Positions 17,510 to 26,992 of a stretch of DNA of 64,000 bases are shown piece by piece. Every line of letters starts with the position of its first letter. Position 1 is the first letter of the stretch. The stretch comes from CBDDHT01 sp965228615. Lineage in GTDB: Bacteria > Pseudomonadota > Alphaproteobacteria > Rhizobiales > Methyloligellaceae. The DNA is taken from NCBI GenBank assembly GCA_965228615.1, contig CBDDHT010000004.1:2356001-2420000 (forward strand), in the 5' to 3' direction. A program made the position numbers and the translations under genes. The notes below the pieces were generated by a model. That model searched no databases. It was not told where the DNA came from and saw only the letters and a list, made by a program, of their open reading frames with translations.

Positions 17510-18931
17510 TTATGCCTGGCTCTTAGAATGAGCAATGCCGGCTATGCAGTCCTCGAGTACATCGAGGGCGTGGTCCATTTCCTGACGCGATGTCACCAGC
17601 GATGGCGTCAAAGTGAGCACGTTGCCCATCGTGGTTTTGAAGCTCAATCCCTTGTCCAATGCGGCATAAAGAACGGATTCAGCGGCATCGGGTGCAGGCA
17701 ACTTGTTTTCTCGATCTTCGACAAGGTCGATCCCGATAAGAAATCCTCGGCCACGAACGTCACCAATCAGAGAATGGCGACTCTTCATGTCCTCCAGTCG
17801 CGCAAGAGCATGTGCACCGACACGCGACGCATTGTCGACAAGTCCTTCATCCTCGATGATCTCGATGGTCGTCAGAGCCGCGCGTGCTGTGACGGGATTT
17901 TTCTCATGGGTATAGTGGCCCAGAGCATAGTCACCCGCGACATCGAGTTCCGGACGACAGAGGACGGCAGAAATCGGGAGAATACCACCCCCGAGTGCCT
18001 TACCGAGAACCAGGATGTCGGGCACGACACCGTCGTGATCGCAGGCGAACATGCGACCTGTCTTACCGAGGCCGGTTGGGATTTCGTCGAAGATCAACAA
18101 CGCGCCATGATCGTCGCAAGCCTCGCGCACGGCCTTCCAGAATCCGGGCGGCGGGATATAAGGGACCGCTCGGAAAGGCTCCGCCACAACAGCCGCGACA
18201 TCCCCTTCCCGTTCCAGGACGTATCGCACCATGCGGGCGCACGCCGTCTTACAAGCATCGAGATCCGGTGCGCCGCTCGCATCCACGTCGTGCCCGTAGG
18301 GACAGCGATAGCAGGCGAACGGTGCCACATGCTCCGAACCCGGCAAGAGCGGACCAATCGCCGCTCCTCGGAACAATTGCTCGCCGCCGATACTTGAGGC
18401 GCCGAATCCTGCGCCATGGAAGGCATCCCAGAATGAAATCGTCTTGAATCGGCCCGTCTTGGCACGGGCAACCTTGAGTGCAATTTCCACGGCATCGGAG
18501 CCGCCCGTGGCAAACAGAACCTTACTCAATGGCTCCGGCGAGATCTTTTTCAGTTTTTCGGCAAGAGCGACAGCGACATCGCAGGTAAAGCGGCGCGGCG
18601 CAAAAGGCAACGCGTCCATCTGAGCGCTGATTGCCGCCTTCAACCGGGGATGCCCATAGCCGATGTGATGGACGTTATTGCCATGGAAATCCATGTATCG
18701 GCGGCCGGACATGTCCTCAATGAATATTCCTTCGGCCTTGTGCACAGCCGAGAGACATGGCGTCGAGACCGACTGATGCAGAAACAGCTCCGCGTCGCGT
18801 TGAACCAGATCACGTGTTTCGCCGACAACCGATCGCAACGACCAATCCTTACGCCGAGACGACAGATTGCTGTCGCTCTCGGATTGGCTGGGACTATGTG
18901 CGGTGTGGCTGCTTGATACCGACACGGACAT
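17510..18931 (-). CDS. pbfA: (R)-1-Hydroxy-2-aminoethylphosphonate ammonia-lyase PbfA (class III PLP fold)
   Basis: The 473-residue PLP protein has D282 (FDEIPTGLGKTG) and lysine K311 (LGKALGGGILP). The blocks HQSVSTPCL (52-60), MDFHGNNVHHIGYGHP (80-95), LPFAPRRFT (108-116) and LGHYTHEKNP match what I recall of PbfA, which removes ammonia from hydroxy-AEP to give phosphonoacetaldehyde. Cysteines C207, C210, C227 and C231 sit in an insert typical of this group. AGGAG abuts the ATG at 18931 and is 6 bp before a GTG at 18925, so the true start may be the GTG. It closes the AEP-transport operon. An ordinary aminotransferase is the alternative. Confidence 0.82.
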   Translation of the reverse strand: MSVSVSSSHTAHSPSQSESDSNLSSRRKDWSLRSVVGETRDLVQRDAELFLHQSVSTPCLSAVHKAEGIFIEDMSGRRYMDFHGNNVHHIGYGHPRLKAAISAQMDALPFAPRRFTCDVAVALAEKLKKISPEPLSKVLFATGGSDAVEIALKVARAKTGRFKTISFWDAFHGAGFGASSIGGEQLFRGAAIGPLLPGSEHVAPFACYRCPYGHDVDASGAPDLDACKTACARMVRYVLEREGDVAAVVAEPFRAVPYIPPPGFWKAVREACDDHGALLIFDEIPTGLGKTGRMFACDHDGVVPDILVLGKALGGGILPISAVLCRPELDVAGDYALGHYTHEKNPVTARAALTTIEIIEDEGLVDNASRVGAHALARLEDMKSRHSLIGDVRGRGFLIGIDLVEDRENKLPAPDAAESVLYAALDKGLSFKTTMGNVLTLTPSLVTSRQEMDHALDVLEDCIAGIAHSKSQA

Positions 18932-18951
18932 CTCCTGGGGAATGTGTGAAA

Positions 18952-20655
18952 TTATGAGCTGCCGGTCTTGCGCCAAGCCTGAGTTCTGGCGTTGATCGAA
19001 CGCATGACAAGTCCATGCAGGATACGCACCGTAAGCGAGGTTGCGACAATCATCATCGCCATGGCTGCGGCAGGCGCCTGATCTCCGACATCATCCATAT
19101 TCAGGACCGCAATAGAGGCGAGTTTTGTATCCGGGCCATACAGGAACACAACGGCAGACACGGTCGTCATGGCATTGACGAACAGATACATCATCACTTC
19201 CGAGATCGCGGGCAAGGAAACCGGCACATGGACACGCACCATGGTCTTGTAAAAAGGCACCTTGAGAGACGCCGACACGGATTCAAACTCGCGATCGATC
19301 TGGTTCAACGCTGTCAGCATTGTCAGATGGCTTACCGTGTAGAAGTGCACAATCGTTGAAAGCACCAATATCGCGATCGTGCCGTACATCACGTTCAGCG
19401 GATTGGCGGCAGGTGCAAAGAAGAAGACATAGGCGAGACCGAGAACCAGACCCGGGACGGCCATCGGCACCATGGCAAGCATGTGCAGCGTTCCGCGCAG
19501 CATTGTGAAGCCACGCCCCTTCTCGACGAAATAGGCACCAAGAAAAATGATGACGGTTCCGATGACGGCCGTCAGGCCCGCCATCACCAGACTGTTGGTG
19601 AATGACGACCATCCGTTTGGATCGATGGCGTCAAAATCGTAATGCACCAGCGAGAAGCTGAGGTCGTAAGGCCAGAATTTGACGAAGGATGCGAAGGCCG
19701 CAACGCCCAGAATGCCGATCAGAAAGACACTCATGAGGATCGTGAATGCGAACAACAATCCATCGCGCATGCGGTCTGGCTTGGGTGTGAATGGAACGGC
19801 GCGCGCCGAAAGCAGAGCAACCTGCTTCTTGCGGACCCAGCGATCGACCACAAATGCAACAATCGCGGGCAGGAGCAAAACCATGCCGACGACAGCGCCC
19901 ATGGAGAAATTCTGCTGCCCGACGACCTGTTTGTAGACGTCGGTTGCGAGCACATTGTACTGGCCGCCGATCACCTTGGGGACACCGAAATCGGTGATCG
20001 TCAGGGTGAATGCCACAACCGCGGCAGAGATTATGCCATAGAGGGCGCCGGGGATTGTCACGGTGAAAAACACGCGCAAGCGCCCAGCGCCGAGCGCCTG
20101 TGCCGCCTCGTAAAGCCGGGCGTCGGTTGTCGACAGCGCCGTAACCATGATCATCATGACATGAGGGAAAATATAGAAGACCATGGCAATCATGATGCCG
20201 ATCGGGCCGTAAATGCTTTCTCCCAACAGCAGCTCGCGGATCATACCCTGATTGCCGAAGAGGTAGATCAGCGAAATCGCCGGCAGGAGCGAAGGCGCCA
20301 GGATCGGGATTGTCGCAATGGACCGGAATACACGCTTGAAAGGCATGCAGCTTCGCGTCAATGCGTAGGCATAGATAAATGCCAGTGTGCTGGCGATCAC
20401 TGTCGTCAGAGCTGCGATCGTCAAGCTGTTGAAGATGGACTGCACGAGCCCCGTCGACGTGAAATATTCTCGATAGTTCAGCAATCCGACAAAGACGCCA
20501 TCGTCGTTCTCGAAACTCTTTGACAGCATGGCGTAGAGCGGCAGGACAAGCAGCACAAAGAGAGCAATCACCATCGCGGTGATTGCGATCATCATAACGA
20601 GCGCTTCACCGTTCAAACGCCGGCGCGGGCGAGCAACGTCCTGGGCGACAGCCAT
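18952..20655 (-). CDS. 2-Aminoethylphosphonate ABC transporter permease, two fused permease domains
   Basis: The 567-residue inner-membrane protein has two tandem binding-protein-dependent permease domains (about 60-265 and 345-555). Each has a coupling loop: YEAAQALGAGRLRVFFTVTIPG in the first and FESVSASLKVPFYKTMVRVHVPV in the second. This fused form is typical of the AEP transporter family (TIGR03262 type), where one chain replaces PhnU plus PhnV. It starts 1 bp after the stop of the ATPase gene, so translation is coupled. It forms the channel for PhnS and PhnT. Confidence 0.9.
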   Translation of the reverse strand: MAVAQDVARPRRRLNGEALVMMIAITAMVIALFVLLVLPLYAMLSKSFENDDGVFVGLLNYREYFTSTGLVQSIFNSLTIAALTTVIASTLAFIYAYALTRSCMPFKRVFRSIATIPILAPSLLPAISLIYLFGNQGMIRELLLGESIYGPIGIMIAMVFYIFPHVMMIMVTALSTTDARLYEAAQALGAGRLRVFFTVTIPGALYGIISAAVVAFTLTITDFGVPKVIGGQYNVLATDVYKQVVGQQNFSMGAVVGMVLLLPAIVAFVVDRWVRKKQVALLSARAVPFTPKPDRMRDGLLFAFTILMSVFLIGILGVAAFASFVKFWPYDLSFSLVHYDFDAIDPNGWSSFTNSLVMAGLTAVIGTVIIFLGAYFVEKGRGFTMLRGTLHMLAMVPMAVPGLVLGLAYVFFFAPAANPLNVMYGTIAILVLSTIVHFYTVSHLTMLTALNQIDREFESVSASLKVPFYKTMVRVHVPVSLPAISEVMMYLFVNAMTTVSAVVFLYGPDTKLASIAVLNMDDVGDQAPAAAMAMMIVATSLTVRILHGLVMRSINARTQAWRKTGSS

Positions 20656-20656
20656 T

Positions 20657-21796
20657 TCAGCTGATGTCCGGGTTGGGCGGAAAGAATTTAAGCCGGTCGG
20701 GCGGCAACTCGACGGTCAGAGGCGTCCCCTCGACAACGGACATTCGTTTTACCGCATTGATGGAGAAGTCGGCGATCAATTCGGCACCGCCAAGTTTCTC
20801 GCCGGTCAGGACAACCCGCCAATAGGACCCGAGGAATTCCACTTCCGAGACCGTCACATCGAGCGCATTGTTTGCGTTGGCGACGATATCGGGCGCTCCA
20901 GGTGAACGCGCACCCTCACCGTGCGGGACGACATCCTCCGGGCGAATCGAGACGATCCCGTCCGCGCCATCGGCCAGCTTGTGGGCGACACAGTCCAAAA
21001 CCATGTCTCCAAGTTGCACGGATGTGGCGCTGACGGCCTTGCCCGGCAATTGATTCATGGCACCGATGAAATCGGCAACAAACAAAGTCTGCGGCTCGCG
21101 ATAGATGTCGGTCGGCGATCCGACCTGCTCGATAACGCCATGGTTCATCACCACGATGCGGTCGGCCATAGCGAGCGCTTCTTCCTGATCGTGAGTCACG
21201 AGGATCGTCGTAATCCCGAGACGGCGCTGCAGATCCTTGATCTCATGGCGCAGCCGTATCCGCACCTTCGCATCCAGAGCGCTCAACGGCTCGTCCAACA
21301 GCAGCAGACCCGGAGACGTCGCAAGGGCACGGGCAAGCGCCACACGTTGCTGCTGCCCCCCCGAGAGGGCAGACGGGTATTTCGGTCCGGAATCGGGCAG
21401 ACCCACAAGCTCCAGCAACTCTGCAACTCGCGCGTTCGTGGCCGAGCGGGCAAGCTTGCGACTGTTCAGACCATAACCGACATTCTTCGCAACAGTCATG
21501 TTGGGGAAAAGCGCATAGGATTGGAACACAATGCCAAAATCGCGCTCGGTCGGCGCTAGCGCTGAAATGTCTTCGCCAGCTTGAATGATGCGGCCTGATG
21601 TTTGAAAGTCGAGCCCGGCAATTGCTCGCAGCAGTGTGGTCTTGCCGCAGCCCGACGGACCGAGAAAACAAATCAACTCGCCCTCATCCACCGAGAGCGA
21701 AATGTTCTTCAATGCAAGGAAATCGCCGAAGGATTTGCTGAGATCGACGACGCGAAGGAATGCTGTATCTGTGCTGCTTTTAGCGCTTGCTTCCAT
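20657..21796 (-). CDS. phnT: 2-Aminoethylphosphonate ABC transporter ATP-binding protein PhnT
   Basis: The 379-residue ATPase has Walker A GPSGCGKTT (46-54), signature LSGGQ (144-148), Walker B LLLLDEP (164-170) and a C-terminal TOBE-like regulatory domain (about 250-375). The order phnS-phnT-permease-pbfA and the length fit the AEP importer family (TIGR03258/03265 types). It drives AEP uptake from the cytoplasmic side. A strong hairpin separates it from phnS, which would lower its expression relative to the binding protein. Confidence 0.92.
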   Translation of the reverse strand: MEASAKSSTDTAFLRVVDLSKSFGDFLALKNISLSVDEGELICFLGPSGCGKTTLLRAIAGLDFQTSGRIIQAGEDISALAPTERDFGIVFQSYALFPNMTVAKNVGYGLNSRKLARSATNARVAELLELVGLPDSGPKYPSALSGGQQQRVALARALATSPGLLLLDEPLSALDAKVRIRLRHEIKDLQRRLGITTILVTHDQEEALAMADRIVVMNHGVIEQVGSPTDIYREPQTLFVADFIGAMNQLPGKAVSATSVQLGDMVLDCVAHKLADGADGIVSIRPEDVVPHGEGARSPGAPDIVANANNALDVTVSEVEFLGSYWRVVLTGEKLGGAELIADFSINAVKRMSVVEGTPLTVELPPDRLKFFPPNPDIS

Positions 21797-21816
21797 ATCG
21801 CCACATCTCGAATAAG

Positions 21817-21847
21817 TGCCCCCGGCGCGATCTGGTCGCCGGGGGCA
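21817..21847 (-). terminator. Strong intercistronic hairpin between phnS and phnT
   Basis: Perfect 11-bp GC-rich arms TGCCCCCGGCG and CGCCGGGGGCA with a 9-nt loop lie 18 bp after the phnS stop. The absence of a T-run favours mRNA stabilisation or partial attenuation over full termination, as expected after a binding-protein gene. Confidence 0.7.
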
Positions 21848-21864
21848 TGCTCTATTTCAGTTCG

Positions 21865-22905
21865 TTATTTTTTCTTGGGCTCGGACTTTGAACCATAGCG
21901 GTCCTGCCACTTTTTCAAGATCTCTTTTCTGTGCTCAGCGGCCCACAGGAAATCGTTCTTGATCATGAGCTTGCCCAAGGTTTCTGGGAAATGCTTCACT
22001 GGCTTGGCGACGCCTGGATAGGCAACGACGGCATAAGCCTCGTTGTACATCACGTTGGTATCCTTCGCGACCGACCAGTCGGCGAACTTCTTGGCGGCGG
22101 CCATGTTCTTGGCACCTTTGACGACCGCGAAGCTCTCCAGGTCCCAGCCCACACCTTCCTTCGGTGCGATAACTTCCATCGGTGCGCCTTTGGCTTTCAG
22201 TTGTGCACCTTTGTAGGCAAAGGAAACGCCAACGGCGAACTCGCCCTTACCTGCCATTTTGCAGGGCTTGGAGCCTGAATGCGTATAGACGCCGATATTC
22301 GCGTGTAGCTTGTCCATGAAGCCCCAAGCTTTCTCATCGCCCCACATCTGGATCCAACTGGAAACATCCAGAAAGCCCGTGCCGGAGGAATTTGGGTTCG
22401 GCATGACGATGTGCCCCTTGTAGACCGGCTTCGTCAGATCTTCCCAGGATGTCGGCATTGGTAGCTTATGCCGTTTTGCTTCGGCGGTATTGAAGCAGAT
22501 CGACGCGATCCAGGCGCGTTGTCCAACCCAGGACGGCGGCTTATCGCTATCGATGAATTTGGCATCGAGCTTATCTACGCCGGCAGGGGCATAGGGCTCC
22601 AGCATGCCTTTGCCCTTCAAGAGCAGGAGACTTGTCGCTGCAAGCCCCCAAACGATATCGGCTTTGGTGTTCTTACCTTCGGCCAGCAATTTCGCCGTCA
22701 TGATTCCGGTCGAATCGCGAACCCATTTGATCTTGATTCCCGGATGCTTGGACTCAAACGCCTTGGCAAAACCCGAAAGCTCTTCAGGCTCTACCGCGGT
22801 GTAGACGATGAGATCCTCGGCTGAAGCCGTCTTGACGGCCATCGTACCGGCAATCACTGCGGCCAAAGCCGACAAACTCACATTTCTAAAAAAGCGACGC
22901 TGCAT
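21865..22905 (-). CDS. phnS: 2-Aminoethylphosphonate-binding periplasmic protein PhnS
   Basis: The 346-residue extracellular solute-binding protein begins with a signal peptide (SLSALAAVIAGTMAVKTASA, cut near residue 29). The body is of the Fe3+/AEP-binding class: DLIVYTAVEPEELSGFAKAFESKHP opens the mature protein and NPNSSGTGFLDVSSWIQMWG lies mid-chain. AAGGAG is 7 bp before the ATG. As first gene of phnS-phnT-permease-pbfA it delivers AEP or hydroxy-AEP in the periplasm. An iron-binding role is the main alternative, but the neighbours argue for AEP. Confidence 0.9.
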   Translation of the reverse strand: MQRRFFRNVSLSALAAVIAGTMAVKTASAEDLIVYTAVEPEELSGFAKAFESKHPGIKIKWVRDSTGIMTAKLLAEGKNTKADIVWGLAATSLLLLKGKGMLEPYAPAGVDKLDAKFIDSDKPPSWVGQRAWIASICFNTAEAKRHKLPMPTSWEDLTKPVYKGHIVMPNPNSSGTGFLDVSSWIQMWGDEKAWGFMDKLHANIGVYTHSGSKPCKMAGKGEFAVGVSFAYKGAQLKAKGAPMEVIAPKEGVGWDLESFAVVKGAKNMAAAKKFADWSVAKDTNVMYNEAYAVVAYPGVAKPVKHFPETLGKLMIKNDFLWAAEHRKEILKKWQDRYGSKSEPKKK

Positions 22906-23251
22906 TCACTTGCTCCTTCCCATGGCCAAATTCGGCCCCGGCCCGGGATCATCCCGGATTCAACACAAAACGAGCTCCCGACCCGTTGGGATCACCATGC
23001 GTACCGAGCACTCAAGTCAGAAAACAACCGCGATCGATCTGCATTCACTGTGCGCCACAGCAGATGAATCGGGCATTCGACATCGGCGGAACACCTATCC
23101 GGCAATTGTAACAGCAATGTCACATTTTCCTGAAGCGGTTCAATCGAAACGTCAGGGATGCCGGATCCGACGTCCCACCTTGACCAATGAGAACCCGCAA
23201 GCCTACCATCAGTCAAATCGACTAATTTGATGCTTTCTATAGGTTGTGACT
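22906..23251. promoter_or_regulatory. Divergent promoter region of phnS and the second LysR gene, with an operator-like dyad
   Basis: No supportable gene in 346 bp. TCAAAT (23213-23218) and ATTTGA (23225-23230) form a symmetric dyad with a 6-bp spacer immediately upstream of the LysR gene. The same half sites occur upstream of phnW. It is a good candidate recognition site for one or both LysR regulators. Confidence 0.6.
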
Positions 23252-24127
23252 ATGTATCATTCTCAGCTGCGCTCGTTTCATGCAGTTGCGCTTCACGGTG
23301 GTTTCTCCAATGCCGCGAGACAGTTGAATCTCTCGCAACCGACGATCTCCGATCAGGTCCGCAAGCTTGAGTCGTGGTTCAATGTGCGCCTGTTCGAGCG
23401 GCGCAAACGAACAGTCGTCATGACGGATATTGGCGAGCGGCTTTTTCAGGTCACGCGCCGCATGTTCGAATTGGAGAAGGAGGCGATCGAGCTTCTTTCC
23501 GAGAGTCATGCGCTCCGCACAGGCACATTGCGCGTTGCAGCCGATGCCCCTATGCATCTGATCGAACTCATCCGAACATTCCGAAAGTCCTATCCCGGCA
23601 TCTCGGTCTCTCTCAGCATCGGAAATTCTGATGAAGTTCTCACCAAGCTGAAGGACTATGAGGCGGACGTCGCAGTGCTGCCGGAGTGGGCCGATGATGA
23701 CCGCCTCCTAAATATGACACTGCGGAGTGATCCGCTCGTTGCCTTTGTCAGCAAGGACCATGATTGGTCCAATCGCCGGAAGATATCATTGAAAGAATTG
23801 TCGACCGAGCCGCTGGTAATGCGCGAAAGAGGATCGTCGACGCGGGCATCGCTTGAGTCGGAGCTCGGCAGCAAAGGGCTCGACTATCAGATTGCCATGG
23901 AAGCCGACCGGCGGGATGCCGCACGCGAGGCCGTCGCCGCCGGCATCGGCGTAGGCGTGGTATCTCGCGCAGAGTTTGGATTCGATACGCGGCTCCATGC
24001 TCTGGAAATCAGCGACAGCAAGAACCGGATGACAGAGAGCCTGGTCTGCCTCAAGGAGCGGGTCGAGATCGGACCAGTGGCAGCCTTTTGGGCACTCGCA
24101 ACGTTGCAGCTCGACTCAAATGACTGA
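23252..24127 (+). CDS. LysR-family regulator of aminoethylphosphonate uptake
   Basis: The 291-residue LysR protein has a helix-turn-helix at about 15-45 (GGFSNAARQLNLSQPTISDQV) and an effector domain at about 90-285 (LRVAADAPMHLIELIRTFRKSYPG). It resembles the regulator at 8214-9164 along its whole length, and both fit the AEP-associated LysR family. I chose the ATG at 23252 over the GTG 6 bp upstream because AGG is 8 bp before it and MYHSQL aligns with MYQKWL of the paralogue. It is divergent from phnS and probably activates that operon. Confidence 0.92.
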   Translation: MYHSQLRSFHAVALHGGFSNAARQLNLSQPTISDQVRKLESWFNVRLFERRKRTVVMTDIGERLFQVTRRMFELEKEAIELLSESHALRTGTLRVAADAPMHLIELIRTFRKSYPGISVSLSIGNSDEVLTKLKDYEADVAVLPEWADDDRLLNMTLRSDPLVAFVSKDHDWSNRRKISLKELSTEPLVMRERGSSTRASLESELGSKGLDYQIAMEADRRDAAREAVAAGIGVGVVSRAEFGFDTRLHALEISDSKNRMTESLVCLKERVEIGPVAAFWALATLQLDSND

Positions 24128-25000
24128 ATGGAATCTGGCATGACGCCCCTGATCGCAGGGCTTGTGCTCGTTTCAGCCGGACTGCATCCCATTTGGAATA
24201 TGCTGCTCAAAAAGAGTGGCGATCCCCGCCTCGGCTATCTTGCGCTTACGGCAACGCTGTCATTGTGCGGCCTGATCCACGGTTTGCTCGCAGGCGACGA
24301 TTTTATGGCCGCATGGCTTCTCTGGCCATTGCTGCTCGTCTCCTGGTGCGGTCAGGTGATCTATGGCACGTGCCTGACAGCCACTCTCAGACGGGGTGAT
24401 CTATCGACCTATTATCCAATCATCCGGGCATCGCCCGTTTTCATCGTGGTCGTAAGCGTACTCTTTCTGGGACAGCACTATGCATGGCTCACGATTGCGG
24501 GGATCGGACTGGCTGTTGCAGGTGGATTCCTGCTTCTCTATCGCCGTGGCACGCATTTTCTGGAAGATCCCCTGACGCTCGGCTTTGCCTTGTTGGCCAT
24601 GGTCGGCACGGGGATTTATTCACTCGCCGACGCGCGTCTGATGCAATCGATCAGCCCGCAGGTTCAAATGTTCTGGATAGAGGGCCTGCTCGTTCCATTC
24701 TTTGCGACGCTCTATTGGGGAAGCAACGCCGCTAAGACCGGAGATCGAGCCGCTATCACAGCAACCGGATTGGCCTGGATTATTGTTCCTGGAATCCTCG
24801 CTTACACATCCTACTACTTTATCTTGTTGGCCTATCAGATGGGGGGTGAAGTCGCCGCGGTTACATCCGTGCGTCAGGCATCGATCCCTTTGTCCGTTAT
24901 CCTTGGCGGTTATTTTTTGCGTGAAGGCGCGATTTTGCGCCGCCTCACAGCGGCTTCATTGCTGGCGTTTGGTATTATCGTAATCGTCGCAACGGGATAG
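24128..25000 (+). CDS. EamA/DMT-superfamily transporter
   Basis: The 290-residue protein has about ten hydrophobic segments in two EamA repeats (about 5-138 and 150-288), with GQHYAWLTIAGIGLAVAGGFLLL and GGYFLREGAILRRLTAASLLAFGIIVIV as the paired repeat ends. It directly follows the LysR stop (ATG at 24128; an alternative ATG is at 24140), so it belongs to that operon. DMT members mostly export metabolites. In this context it may export an amine or phosphonate intermediate, but the substrate is unknown. Confidence 0.85.
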   Translation: MESGMTPLIAGLVLVSAGLHPIWNMLLKKSGDPRLGYLALTATLSLCGLIHGLLAGDDFMAAWLLWPLLLVSWCGQVIYGTCLTATLRRGDLSTYYPIIRASPVFIVVVSVLFLGQHYAWLTIAGIGLAVAGGFLLLYRRGTHFLEDPLTLGFALLAMVGTGIYSLADARLMQSISPQVQMFWIEGLLVPFFATLYWGSNAAKTGDRAAITATGLAWIIVPGILAYTSYYFILLAYQMGGEVAAVTSVRQASIPLSVILGGYFLREGAILRRLTAASLLAFGIIVIVATG

Positions 25001-25019
25001 TGCGATCAAAGTCTCCCGA

Positions 25020-26714
25020 TCATGAACCGGTCACGACCCGAGCTTTGATTTGACGTTCGGACTTTTTCTTGAGTCGCGTTTGTCTCAATTCGCCTGCCCG
25101 CTCCAGTACGGGATAGGCGACGGATGTCAGATGGGAATTGATCCGCTTGAAATCTCTGATCACGTCCACATGGATCGCACTCGTCACGAGCGTTTCGACC
25201 TGACCGGAGGTCAGTCGCTCGATGTGTTTTTCCATACCTGCAAGCTCAAGCGAACGCAGCTCGCTCTTTCGCGCAATGAGATCGCGAGCGCTATCGGGCT
25301 GCTGTGACATGAAGACGTTCAGCGACACATGCAGCGTGTCCATCACACGCGCGTGCATAGTTCGGAGTTCGGCCAATCCGTGATCGGGAAACTGGAGCCG
25401 GTGCTTTCGCTTCTTGTCGGCAAGCTCCATCAGGTTCATGTCGACGATATCACCGACATGCTCGAGATTGGTCGTGAAGTTCAGGATATCCACGGCCCGC
25501 TCGCTATCTTCTTCGGTCAGTTCATCGCGCATCAACCGGGTCAGATAGAGTTTGACTGCTTCATTGAGTTCATCGACCTGATCATCGAGGGCAATGACTT
25601 CGGCCTGCAACTGACGGTCGTCGGTTTCGAAGACCTGCATTGATTTCGCGAGCATCTCCTCGATCAGGTCGCCAATCCGAAGTGTCTCACGCGATGCGGC
25701 CGCAAGCGCCGCTGCTGGTGTTTCAAGAAAAGCAACGTCGAGGAAGCGCGGACCAACTGTAGTTTCCGAGTCAATCGGATCCGGTAGAAGCTGCCGCGTG
25801 CACCACGCCGCCGGCCCTGTGAGACCGACAAAGACGACGCAGAGGATCGTGTTGAATGCCAGGTGGAATAGAACGACCTGATGTGCGGCGTTGGCTGTCA
25901 GACCGACGACCAGTTCCGTTGCCGGCGTCAAGAACGGCAAAGCGGCCATGACGCCACAGATGCGGAACAACAGGTTGCCAAGCGGAATTCTACGGACCGA
26001 GGAAGGCTCGCCCAATGTCGCGCTCAGAGCCGGTAGGGCGGCGCCGATATTGACGCCAAGTAGCATTGGAAAGAGATGCTCCGCCGATACGCCTCCGGCG
26101 CCGGCAAGGGCGACGGCGAGCAGTACGATGGCAATGCTGGAATATGCGATCCATGTGAGCGCAGCACCAAGCAGGAGTGCCAGAACCGGCTCGCTGGATG
26201 CGGCACTGATGATCTGCATCACGATCGGACTTGCCGACAAGTCCGCAGATGCGGTCCCGATAACGCGCAATCCGAGGAAGAGAAGCCCCAGCCCCAGCAA
26301 TATCCGGCCGAGGTTTTTCACGCGTACATTGCGGCCGTCATAGGCCGAGTGGATCACATAGCCCCCGAACGCCAAAACAGGCCAAGCCGCTGACACGCCC
26401 GACGAGAAGATCGATGCGGCGATCGCCGATCCTAGATCGGCACCAAGCATGACGGCAAGAGCAGCGGTCGCGGCGATCGCACCCTGGCCGACAAACGCGC
26501 TGACGAGCAAAGCTGTCGCCGTCGAACTCTGCAACGCCGTGCCGACTGCTGCTCCAGCAACTGCGGCTTTAATGCGATTTCCGGACCACCCCCCGATAAA
26601 GCGCTGTAGCTCGGAACCATAGGCCCGTATGACGCCGGTCCGCACCATACGGCAGCCCCACAAAAGGAGCGTTATGCCTCCGAGGGCGGTTACCAGAATC
26701 TCCGTACCTGTCAT
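25020..26714 (-). CDS. Na/Pi cotransporter with C-terminal PhoU-like domain
   Basis: The 564-residue membrane protein has two Na/Pi-cotransporter repeats: GTALQSSTATALLVSAFVGQGAI (about 57-80) and the second copy ALTWIAYSSIAIVLLAVALAG. It is followed by a cytoplasmic PhoU-like helical domain (about 340-545). This is the YjbB type, which mainly exports phosphate. The ATG at 26714 is chosen over a TTG upstream; its ribosome site is weak. It ends the phosphonate region and would relieve excess phosphate released from phosphonates used as carbon or nitrogen source. Confidence 0.9.
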   Translation of the reverse strand: MTGTEILVTALGGITLLLWGCRMVRTGVIRAYGSELQRFIGGWSGNRIKAAVAGAAVGTALQSSTATALLVSAFVGQGAIAATAALAVMLGADLGSAIAASIFSSGVSAAWPVLAFGGYVIHSAYDGRNVRVKNLGRILLGLGLLFLGLRVIGTASADLSASPIVMQIISAASSEPVLALLLGAALTWIAYSSIAIVLLAVALAGAGGVSAEHLFPMLLGVNIGAALPALSATLGEPSSVRRIPLGNLLFRICGVMAALPFLTPATELVVGLTANAAHQVVLFHLAFNTILCVVFVGLTGPAAWCTRQLLPDPIDSETTVGPRFLDVAFLETPAAALAAASRETLRIGDLIEEMLAKSMQVFETDDRQLQAEVIALDDQVDELNEAVKLYLTRLMRDELTEEDSERAVDILNFTTNLEHVGDIVDMNLMELADKKRKHRLQFPDHGLAELRTMHARVMDTLHVSLNVFMSQQPDSARDLIARKSELRSLELAGMEKHIERLTSGQVETLVTSAIHVDVIRDFKRINSHLTSVAYPVLERAGELRQTRLKKKSERQIKARVVTGS

Positions 26715-26992
26715 GGTGTTACCACTCAAATATCGTGCTTTGGCGCATCAGACGATCAACCAATATGAGCTGCGCGTGCGACCGCTGGATACTCAGCGGC
26801 GTTCAATCGGCAAAACCAGATCGCAGAAGACGTCGAAAGCCGACTGCGATGGGTCACCTTGTTGACCAATAGATTCTTGATGAACGGATCAGAGACATAC
26901 AACACCAAGCCTCATATTGACAGTTGCGTTCACATTCCGAGGTAAACTTAGCGTGTCGACACCAAGACGACCCGGTCGAAAACCTCAAAAAT

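Noticed and set aside
25020..26714. Na/Pi cotransporter as part of the downstream amine module.
   Set aside because: It is separated by 278 bp from the flavoprotein gene and its function fits the phosphate and phosphonate region better; linkage to the amine module has no support.
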